From assembly GCA_002727275.1 (NCBI GenBank), contig PBWO01000008.1, forward strand, positions 14,165-20,059: a stretch of 5,895 nucleotides of DNA. Direction: 5' to 3'. A program made the translations under genes and the position numbers. The DNA is from Methanobacteriota archaeon. Lineage in GTDB: Archaea; Thermoplasmatota; Poseidoniia; Poseidoniales; Thalassarchaeaceae. This document shows positions 1-5,743 of this stretch, piece by piece (the stretch's first letter is position 1; each line of letters opens with the position of its first letter). The notes beneath the pieces are model-generated. The model was not told the origin of the DNA. It saw only the letters and a program-made list of their open reading frames with translations, and searched no databases.

Positions 1-429
1 CTAAGCCTGCATGAATCCACTGAGTTGATACTGAAATGGGGTGGAATTACTCTGCTGATTTGGCTAGGATACAACTTCCTGAAGTCGTCCATGGGTCCGT
101 CTTACGAATCATCAGATGATGATCACGGGCCCTCAGACCGTGCAGGGTTTGCCCAAGGTTTTGCGATAGCTCTGCTCAATCCAAAGATTCTCGCTTGGAT
201 GCTGGCACTATACGCCCCATTCATCGAGGCCAATATCAGCACTGAGACTCTGTTCGGAATGGGACTTCTTGGAATGGCCATCGATGGTACTTGGTATGTT
301 ACTGTGGCAACGGTTCTGACGCGAGGAGATGGTGTCTCAAAACTACGCGCTCAGGCCCGCAGGATAGATGCTGCGATGGGAGTCCTGATGTTCATATTCG
401 CAGGCCTGCTTTACAGCGGCTACCTGTAA
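1..429 (+). CDS. LysE/RhtB-family amino-acid exporter, C-terminal part (5' truncated)
   Basis: The reading frame is open from base 1, so the gene begins upstream of the window; the TTG at 25 is only an internal codon. About 142 residues are visible. They contain four hydrophobic segments: around residues 9-27 of the fragment (ending LIWLGYNFLKS), 50-72, 80-102 and 122-142. The second holds the motif ALLNPKILAW, which matches the conserved G-x(n)-L-x-NPK signature in the second half of LysE/RhtB inner-membrane exporters. Between the first two is a short charged, Asp/Ser-rich loop, typical of this family's central cytoplasmic loop. Family members export amino acids or related small solutes using the ion gradient; the substrate cannot be read from sequence. 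The gene ends tail to tail against the zinc-ribbon gene on the other strand, with no base between the two stop codons. Family assignment is fairly secure; substrate is unknown. Confidence 0.85.
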   Translation, partial: LSLHESTELILKWGGITLLIWLGYNFLKSSMGPSYESSDDDHGPSDRAGFAQGFAIALLNPKILAWMLALYAPFIEANISTETLFGMGLLGMAIDGTWYVTVATVLTRGDGVSKLRAQARRIDAAMGVLMFIFAGLLYSGYL

Positions 430-876
430 TCAAATAATCACGAATGGTAGGTGCATCAGCATCTCCATGACAATTGAGAGTGCATTCGCCTCACGGTGCG
501 CATCGTACTCAACCACGGGAGGTGAAATTCTCTGGAGTTCGCCTGCATCAAACCAGAAAGAAGAGCATGCAGGGCAGCCATCAATCTCAATCGGCTCCAT
601 CTGAGTTCCATCGATTCTTGAGAACACAATTTTCCTGACCCTCATGTGCGAATCGCAAAGAGGGCAGTCGAGGTCGATCTCTTCTCCTTCGGTCTCAAAG
701 GCGTCGTGCATCTTGTTGAGTTTATGCTCCGAAATCGTAGATGATGCGGCATCAGCATTGAGCAGCATGCCTGAGCACTCATTGCAGTGGTGAATGCCAT
801 GACGACTGAATGTCGAGCGGTCTGATTCTTTTGGAAGAACCAGGATCGAATCATCTCTCGGGCAGTTCAATCGCAT
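430..876 (-). CDS. Double zf-TFIIB-type zinc-ribbon protein
   Basis: This 148-residue protein contains two zinc ribbons of the zf-TFIIB type (Pfam PF13453). The first uses C5-P-R-D8 and C31-N-E-C34; its second ligand position is Asp rather than Cys, as in the CPRD variants of the family. The second is canonical: C71-P-L-C74 and C101-P-A-C104, followed by the hallmark FWFDAGEL (107-114). The last 18 residues are hydrophobic (ending LMHLPFVII) and could be a membrane-contacting or packing segment. Such proteins are widespread, small and mostly uncharacterised; zinc binding is expected, but a specific role is unknown. The ATG at 876 is preceded on the minus strand by a weak AGGT about 4 bases upstream. 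The gene is divergent from the large operon at 978 and convergent with the exporter. No convincing TATA box was found for it. Confidence 0.85.
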   Translation of the reverse strand: MRLNCPRDDSILVLPKESDRSTFSRHGIHHCNECSGMLLNADAASSTISEHKLNKMHDAFETEGEEIDLDCPLCDSHMRVRKIVFSRIDGTQMEPIEIDGCPACSSFWFDAGELQRISPPVVEYDAHREANALSIVMEMLMHLPFVII

Positions 877-946
877 CGTACCTGTGGCTAAGTATTGGGT
901 CTTGAACTATGACCCTGCCAGATATTGCATCTACAGATTTAGTTCG

Positions 947-955
947 TTCAAATAA
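947..955 (+). promoter_or_regulatory. Candidate archaeal TATA box (TTCAAATAA) for the two-gene operon
   Basis: The A/T-rich TTCAAATAA is centred about 27 bases upstream of the ATG at 978, the usual distance between an archaeal TATA box and the transcription start. Transcription would then begin at or next to the start codon, giving a leaderless mRNA. This fits the absence of a Shine-Dalgarno sequence before 978. The match to the TATA consensus is imperfect and no clear BRE is visible. Confidence 0.45.
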
Positions 956-977
956 GTCGCGAGAATATAGACTAATG

Positions 978-2639
978 ATGAGTGTGTATTGTGATTGGTG
1001 CGGGGCATCATTTAGTGGCATAACAAAGAGATGTTCTGGCTGTTCTATTCTGGCTAAATCGTTCCTAGGGCTATCCAACAGCCAACTCCCGACTGATGAA
1101 GGTAGGAGTCGTATGAACTCGTTGCTCGCTAAGCACAGGGGACTGAGTGATGAGCAGCGGCTTTCAGCATTCATCAGAGAATGTGAATCGATTCCTGACC
1201 TTCCCTATGGACTAAGGCCCCCAGAACCGGATAATGTTACTCCTTGGAGTGAAAAGGCTTGTTCGTTGTGGATGGATGCATATCGAGAGATTCGTGCTCG
1301 AGGGAAATTGGAGCCCTGCGCCCTGCCTGTGCCAGGAGGAGGTATTCTGATTATCGAAGAGGATGATACGATTACTCTGGACGGTATCGTCCTCACAGAC
1401 CTGCCCCTACATGACTTGGCTCTCTGGCTATCAAACCCTCAGAGGGCGGATGTAGTATCCGACTGGAAGATGCTGATTCTGAGCCTTGCTTGTTCGTGTA
1501 GAGGGGCTTGGATGATGGATCCAGAAGAATGGGCAAAGTGGGTTGTTTCGAATAGCTGGTCGGGAATAGATACTCCAGCTCTGGAATTGTGTACTCCTTG
1601 TATTGACAATATTCAGCCGATATTCGAGTTCATCGCTCTACAGTGTGATGTTCCAGATGAAAATCGATATACTTTGGGCCACTTTGCACGACAGCAGAGC
1701 TCGATGCTCGAATCAATTGGAGGTCTCGCATCTGAGTCTTGGGGGGAGATTCTAGATTCAGAGACAGAGACAATAGGCAAGTTGTTCGACAAACAGGTTC
1801 TTCCTAAACTGGTTACTATCGATTATCGATTACATCTACTGGTTCTCAAAGATGGTAAGCCCTATCCAATCAGAGTGGCGGTTGATTCAGAAATCTGGAG
1901 GACTCTAATTGCATGGACATTTGAGCCTCCGGGTACGGACGGTGCTGAAAGGCTGTCCTACTTATTCTGGTGCTGGAATGGCGAGAATGAAGATTGGGTG
2001 CCTACAGAGAGACAGATTCGTTCGTCGAGGATGCTTCGTGGCGCTATCGAGAGTCTTGGAGAGGACTCCAGCCTAGAACCAGTGGCATATACTGAGAATA
2101 CCAATGGCCTGTTTGTCCGTGGTAAGTCTGGCCTAGCCTATTTGATACTACCAAGAGTAGGGGGGTCAAAATTCATGGTCGAAGATATACCCGATGTTGA
2201 ATTTGTAGATAGAGCATTCCAATTAGGTATGCTAGTATGTATCGAAGAGGAGGGAGAAAGTTCCCTTCCTGCAGGAGATATAGCCGTCTCCTACCTTCTG
2301 GCACTCAGGGATGATATCCAATCAAGTAAACTGATTCACACATTGTCTGCACTCCTAGACACAGTTGGATTCACGAATCGTAAGGATGGAGAATCGACCA
2401 TGCAATGGTGGTCGAGGGTTGGGGACAACTACGGTAATTGGGTTGAAGGTATTGACGGAGAGTATGAAGAAGGCTATCCAGATGATTACGATGAGTTTTA
2501 CGAAGAGATGGAAGACGACCCTCCTGAGCTACCCGAGATCGATTTCGAGTTGCCTGCACCGGGAGACTACAGTGCATTAGCAGAGGCCCTAGAGAATGCT
2601 GCAATACAGGCCCGACAATTACAAGGAGGTTCGGAATAG
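978..2639 (+). CDS. Uncharacterised zinc-knuckle protein with acidic C-terminal tail (paralogue A)
   Basis: I do not recognise this as a named family. The start at 978 (553 residues) is preferred over an upstream in-frame ATG at 909. It yields MSVYCDWCG, which lines up with MSECRGCG of the downstream paralogue, and it lies 27 bases from a TATA-like box; 975 is an equally close ATG. Visible parts: a zinc knuckle C5-x2-C8-x10-C19-x2-C22; an LDG segment at 134-136; a possible second metal site C172-x-C174 and C205-x2-C208, absent from the paralogue; a core with G382-K-S-G385, Y388, P392 and G395-G396; a conserved C421; and G433-D434 followed by ALRDD (442-446) and TL (455-456). Residues 489-526 hold 18 Asp/Glu and no Lys/Arg, then a short Ala-rich helix ends the protein. 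No transmembrane segment or signal peptide is apparent. The stop TAG directly abuts the next ATG, so the two genes form an operon. A nucleic-acid-related or partner-binding role is inference only. Confidence 0.85.
   Translation: MSVYCDWCGASFSGITKRCSGCSILAKSFLGLSNSQLPTDEGRSRMNSLLAKHRGLSDEQRLSAFIRECESIPDLPYGLRPPEPDNVTPWSEKACSLWMDAYREIRARGKLEPCALPVPGGGILIIEEDDTITLDGIVLTDLPLHDLALWLSNPQRADVVSDWKMLILSLACSCRGAWMMDPEEWAKWVVSNSWSGIDTPALELCTPCIDNIQPIFEFIALQCDVPDENRYTLGHFARQQSSMLESIGGLASESWGEILDSETETIGKLFDKQVLPKLVTIDYRLHLLVLKDGKPYPIRVAVDSEIWRTLIAWTFEPPGTDGAERLSYLFWCWNGENEDWVPTERQIRSSRMLRGAIESLGEDSSLEPVAYTENTNGLFVRGKSGLAYLILPRVGGSKFMVEDIPDVEFVDRAFQLGMLVCIEEEGESSLPAGDIAVSYLLALRDDIQSSKLIHTLSALLDTVGFTNRKDGESTMQWWSRVGDNYGNWVEGIDGEYEEGYPDDYDEFYEEMEDDPPELPEIDFELPAPGDYSALAEALENAAIQARQLQGGSE
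2623..2630 (+). promoter_or_regulatory. Strong Shine-Dalgarno site (AAGGAGGT) of paralogue B
   Basis: AAGGAGGT lies within the last codons of paralogue A and ends 9 bases before the ATG at 2640. It is a full match to the archaeal anti-Shine-Dalgarno core. It fixes the start of the second gene and supports translation from a shared mRNA, in contrast to the probable leaderless start of the first gene. Confidence 0.85.
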
Positions 2640-4526
2640 ATGTCTGAATGCAGAGGATGTGGAGCAGGTTCAGGAATTATTGGCTGGTGTCGCATATGCA
2701 GGATGGTAGTGCCGCACATTACCGGCAATCGCCCTGGATTAATTGAGAGTTCTGAATCAATTGAAGAAACCAAGAAATCGCTAGGAAAACCTGATTCCAG
2801 ACCTTACAGTGTTTGGTCAGCCATTCGTAAATTGAGGACCGAGGATATCAGTTGGCTTTGGTCTGATCTGGGCAAGAGTCAGATTTCCAGACTAGGTGGC
2901 GAACCTCCTGTTTGGGAGATTGACGATGAGGATATCGAACTAATCGAGTCCAGAGATATTGCAGAGGCAGATCCGAACAGATTGAGGAGGTTGCAAAGAG
3001 GAGGTTTGCTTCCCGATGGTAGTCATCTTAGTTGGGCTGATGGTAAATTCGTACTTGATGGAGTCCCTCTAGACCTACCTTATCGGGGACTGAATAAGAT
3101 TCTCAGAAGAAGACGCGGAATGGAGGGGATGAACTGGAGGTTGCTTCTACTCTCTGTCAGTCTAGCGAATAAGAGATTCAGAACCGAGAGGAGTAGAGAG
3201 GGAATACACGGTAGTGAAGAGACAATCCACCCTGTGATTCTAATCAATGGAATTCCTCGGTCATTCGGCTACAATCCTTGGTTCCATCTCCGCAGGAATC
3301 GATACCCTCCTGGGCACCCGATTAGCTATACTAGAAGGTGGTTCGAAGGAACCTCTTGGATGGATGAATGGAATAAACTGGGGCCGCAGGCAGAACAAGC
3401 AATACGCGACGATGCTGTTCCTACTGCTCTTCACATCAAGAAAGGACGTTTGCAATTGAGAGTAAGGAGGTCGAGTAGCAAATGGAGGAAACTCGAGCTC
3501 GAGAGTCATCCTGAGGTTTGGGCTAAAATAGTCACTTGGGCGCTTTCTCCGCCTAACAGCAAATCTCAGAGAACTTTGCGTTGTATACAGCAAGCACTCT
3601 TCATAGACGGAGATACTCAGATTATTTCTAAACAGGACATCAATGGGATCAAGATGCTTTCCGGTATAGTCAACGAGAACCCAAATGTTGAGCTCAATAA
3701 TGGTAAGAGAGGTGGTTTTCGTGTTACTGGTAGTTCCGGTGCCGTGTATCTCGTAGTACCCGGAGTGGGCGGACACAATACCCGGTTCACAGTCAGAGGA
3801 ATAGGGCATACGCGTCAGCATGAGGATGCCCGAGAGATTCCAGGATGGATGCGTCGCGATCGGCCTCCAATCTGCGTGGTTGAGACTCCTGACTTGCGTA
3901 GGTTGGTAATTGGAGATGCTTTGTCCGCAGTTATCCTAGCTCTGCTTGACGACTTAAAGTCGCAGAACCATATCGATACGCTTCGCAGTTTCATTCTAGA
4001 AGTTCGACCTAGAAGGGCTGAGAATCGTGAAGTCGTGGAGCATCGGCAAGCAGAGAATCTCCGAAACAGACTCATGAACAACATGGCGCACTTCAGGACA
4101 AGGAGGTACACTGTTTTATTTCCACGATTTTGGAGCGTTCTACTCAGACTTCCCTTAGGGGAGCGTATGACATTCACAGCTATGCGCAGAGGTGAGCCCA
4201 ACATAACATTCGATGGATGTACCACTGAGTTCTCAACTCAGAGTCAGTTGGAAAGGAATGTGGTGTATCAGATGCTTGAGGCCTCCGGATGGCAGAGAGA
4301 TCGTGAAGAGGAGGTATCTAGAGGTCAGCAGAGAGTCTACATCCGGACTGGCACAGGAGTTCAGAACCTAGCCAATCATGTCGAGGGTTTCGCAGAGATG
4401 CTTGAGCCAGAGCTCACAGTCAATGAGAGAGTTAGGATGGTGACTAGGCCGGCTTGGACATTCTTCGAAAGAAACAATCCTGGAATTGGTGCCCTACTAC
4501 CTAGGACTGACCAAAGGCTCGATTAG
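2640..4526 (+). CDS. Uncharacterised zinc-knuckle, arginine-rich protein (paralogue B) with extra C-terminal domain
   Basis: This is a 628-residue protein homologous to the upstream gene product but not assignable to a known family. It starts with a zinc knuckle C4-x2-C7-x9-C17-x2-C20. The shared landmarks follow in the same order as in paralogue A: LDG at 139-141; a W-rich segment (VWAKIVTWALSPP); a core with G364-S-S-G367, Y370, P374 and G377-G378; C412; G425-D426; ALLDD; and TL near 449-450. Unlike A it is basic, with Arg clusters such as RRRRG near 156 and RVRRSSSKWRK near 272. After about residue 455 it has a helical Arg/Glu linker, then an extra domain at about 490-590 containing RLPLGERMTF, FDG, LEASGW and VYIRTGTG. 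That layout loosely recalls the YbjN/TY-Chap (type III secretion chaperone-like) fold; this is a weak guess. Start choice is secured by AAGGAGGT. The gene overlaps the TFB-like gene by 4 bp tail to tail. A complex with paralogue A is inferred from co-translation and opposite charge. Confidence 0.87.
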   Translation: MSECRGCGAGSGIIGWCRICRMVVPHITGNRPGLIESSESIEETKKSLGKPDSRPYSVWSAIRKLRTEDISWLWSDLGKSQISRLGGEPPVWEIDDEDIELIESRDIAEADPNRLRRLQRGGLLPDGSHLSWADGKFVLDGVPLDLPYRGLNKILRRRRGMEGMNWRLLLLSVSLANKRFRTERSREGIHGSEETIHPVILINGIPRSFGYNPWFHLRRNRYPPGHPISYTRRWFEGTSWMDEWNKLGPQAEQAIRDDAVPTALHIKKGRLQLRVRRSSSKWRKLELESHPEVWAKIVTWALSPPNSKSQRTLRCIQQALFIDGDTQIISKQDINGIKMLSGIVNENPNVELNNGKRGGFRVTGSSGAVYLVVPGVGGHNTRFTVRGIGHTRQHEDAREIPGWMRRDRPPICVVETPDLRRLVIGDALSAVILALLDDLKSQNHIDTLRSFILEVRPRRAENREVVEHRQAENLRNRLMNNMAHFRTRRYTVLFPRFWSVLLRLPLGERMTFTAMRRGEPNITFDGCTTEFSTQSQLERNVVYQMLEASGWQRDREEEVSRGQQRVYIRTGTGVQNLANHVEGFAEMLEPELTVNERVRMVTRPAWTFFERNNPGIGALLPRTDQRLD

Positions 4527-5515
4527 GCCTCTTCGGTAACATCGTCGGACCTACCTTCCCAGCCCTTCTTCAGAATGAACGTGTCCAGAGTAGAAACTGG
4601 ATACCTGCCGTGAAGTTCTAGAATGCTTTCACGAGAGAACCCATGTCTATGCATGGCCTCCATGAACGTCTTCGCTGCTACAGCAGCGGCGGGTCTGTTT
4701 GTGGTCTCTGAGAGGACCCAGTCGTCATCATCTTCGATAGGTTCTCCCATTGAAGATGTAATCTGCTTGGCCGTCTCGAATACTTCTCTAGCAGATCTAA
4801 TCGATTCCTGTTCAGCTAGGTGATCTCTGAATGTCGAGAGTTGGTGTAGCAGCATGCTTCTCCTAGCACTAGTCGAGTTAGCAGCAGAATTGGTAAGGTA
4901 AGTGACTTTTCCTTTGACCAACTTATTGAGTCTAGACTTTACTCTCTTTAAGTCAAACATGTCGATATCCCATTCGTTCCTCAAAGTAGCGATGGGTGCC
5001 TCATGACCTGCGTCTTCTAGAATCTCTAGAGCGGCTACGGCGAACAGACGTTGACGGTATTGTCTAGCCTCTTCAGGTGAATCTGGCTTCCTTCTGAGAG
5101 CATGTCTCATACTGCTTAGCGTCTTTTCATTATCAGCAATCTTGAGAATGTCAATAGCTGCAGCATGCAAGTAAGTAGGAGCTGGAGTTCTTGACAATTC
5201 GAGTAACACACCGTCTAGGAAAGTTGGCTTCTTGTGGGCGACTCTACCATTCAAATTGCTCAATCTGCGCATACTTCTGTCATGGCGGATTTCTCTGTCC
5301 TCTCTAGACCCTACATAGGAGCCTAGAGTTTTGGATGAGTTGGGATTTGGATTGGGATTTGTCGGCACGAAGCCACCGTCATCAGCACGCGTGTCCTTTG
5401 GAAATCCGCATTTTGCACAGTGGATGTGCGTATCTCCCTCTTCTTCTTCGATTGACCCGCATTCGGGGCATTCATTAGCTGTTTGTTCAGAATTATTACT
5501 ATCTTCTCTACACAT
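4523..5515 (-). CDS. Divergent transcription initiation factor B (TFB/TFIIB)-like protein
   Basis: TFB recruits RNA polymerase to TBP-bound promoters. The 330-residue product has the TFB order of parts: an N-terminal zinc ribbon C16-x2-C19-x13-C33-x2-C36; a linker ending in LGSYVG (64-69) and RRLSNLNGRV (83-92), which resembles the B-linker; a first helical cyclin-like repeat at about 117-200; and a second at about 243-318, with NRPAAAVAAK (273-282) in the place of the usual S/P-x-x-IAAAALY helix and YPVSTLDT where the helix-turn-helix tip falls. It is divergent: the B-reader region is replaced by a low-complexity stretch with NPNPNPN (53-59), and the segment between the repeats is long. It is therefore probably a paralogous or specialised TFB rather than the housekeeping copy; a TFB-derived regulator is the alternative. 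The ATG at 5515 is preferred because AGGTGA lies 5 bases upstream. A GTG at 5524 would add three residues but sits inside that Shine-Dalgarno sequence. Confidence 0.8.
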   Translation of the reverse strand: MCREDSNNSEQTANECPECGSIEEEEGDTHIHCAKCGFPKDTRADDGGFVPTNPNPNPNSSKTLGSYVGSREDREIRHDRSMRRLSNLNGRVAHKKPTFLDGVLLELSRTPAPTYLHAAAIDILKIADNEKTLSSMRHALRRKPDSPEEARQYRQRLFAVAALEILEDAGHEAPIATLRNEWDIDMFDLKRVKSRLNKLVKGKVTYLTNSAANSTSARRSMLLHQLSTFRDHLAEQESIRSAREVFETAKQITSSMGEPIEDDDDWVLSETTNRPAAAVAAKTFMEAMHRHGFSRESILELHGRYPVSTLDTFILKKGWEGRSDDVTEEA

Positions 5516-5520
5516 CTTTT

Positions 5521-5526
5521 TCACCT
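5521..5526 (-). promoter_or_regulatory. Shine-Dalgarno site (AGGTGA) of the TFB-like gene
   Basis: On the minus strand AGGTGA is followed by AAAAG and then the ATG at 5515. The spacing and match are good for an archaeal ribosome binding site and favour ATG 5515 over GTG 5524. It also implies a transcript with a 5' leader, so the dyad just upstream could lie in the leader or at the promoter. Confidence 0.65.
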
Positions 5527-5544
5527 ATTTTTACTGTAAAAATA
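5526..5544. promoter_or_regulatory. 19-bp perfect dyad, candidate operator of the TFB-like gene
   Basis: TATTTTTAC-T-GTAAAAATA is a perfect inverted repeat with 9-bp arms and a single central base. It begins immediately upstream of the Shine-Dalgarno site of the TFB-like gene. The length, symmetry and position suit binding by a dimeric winged-helix or helix-turn-helix regulator, or autoregulation. Its A/T-rich arms could also serve as a TATA-like element. TTTTACTGT, which spans part of the dyad (5529-5537), recurs at 5552-5560, 23 bp away. Confidence 0.5.
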
Positions 5545-5594
5545 ACGAGTGTTTTACTGTCCTCCGACAGGGACTATCAACTCGGACAGGGGGG

Positions 5595-5604
5595 CTGTAT
5601 AATC
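5595..5604 (-). promoter_or_regulatory. Possible TATA element (GATTATACAG) for the TFB-like gene
   Basis: On the minus strand GATTATACAG contains TTATACA, a reasonable TATA-like core. It would place a transcription start near 5573 and give a leader of roughly 60 bases, which would include the dyad and the AGGTGA ribosome site. The alternative is that the A/T-rich dyad itself is the TATA region. The sequence does not decide between them. Confidence 0.3.
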
Positions 5605-5668
5605 ATTGAGTCTAATAAGGCGGTTGGATGCCTGTTTGGTGAGTCAAATTGGCTTTCTCAGAATCGGC

Positions 5669-5743
5669 CTAGGGCCTCTTATGAAATCGTCTGTAGGGGT
5701 TCGCATCCTCCTCGATGTCATTCAGGTCTGACTCAAACGCCAC
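5669..5743 (-). CDS. Possible 24-codon ORF overlapping the end of the right-edge gene
   Basis: From GTG at 5743 to TAG at 5669-5671 a minus-strand frame reads VAFESDLNDIEEDANPYRR plus five more residues (FHKRP). The composition (acidic, then an Arg/His/Lys-rich end) and the mostly G/C third positions are unusually protein-like for such a short stretch. It overlaps the upstream ORF by 22 bases in the -1 frame. It could be a small protein translated by coupling, the true C-terminus of the upstream protein after a frameshift or sequencing error, or chance. No good ribosome binding site precedes the GTG. Confidence 0.25.
   Translation of the reverse strand: MAFESDLNDIEEDANPYRRFHKRP

Noticed and set aside
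909..977. N-terminal extension of paralogue A from the ATG at 909
   Set aside because: The added 23 residues have no counterpart in paralogue B, cover the candidate TATA box, and leave only about 30 bp for two divergent promoters.
851..1174. A 107-codon minus-strand frame spanning the divergent promoter region
   Set aside because: Overlaps the starts of both divergent genes and would cross the candidate TATA box; composition is not protein-like.
3261..3821. A 186-codon open frame antisense to paralogue B
   Set aside because: It lies wholly within a well-supported gene, has no ribosome site or protein-like composition, and is explained by the codon bias of the arginine-rich sense strand.
3815..4225. 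A 136-codon open frame antisense to paralogue B
   Set aside because: Fully overlaps the conserved part of B; Ser/Arg-rich shadow sequence with no recognisable motif.
5331..5609. A 92-codon plus-strand frame across the start of the TFB-like gene
   Set aside because: Antisense to the zinc ribbon and NP-repeat region and to the regulatory dyad; low-complexity shadow.
5545..5721. Possible tRNA or C/D-box RNA in the intergenic stretch
   Set aside because: No T-loop GTTCRANNC with a matching acceptor stem, and no paired C and D boxes at suitable distance.
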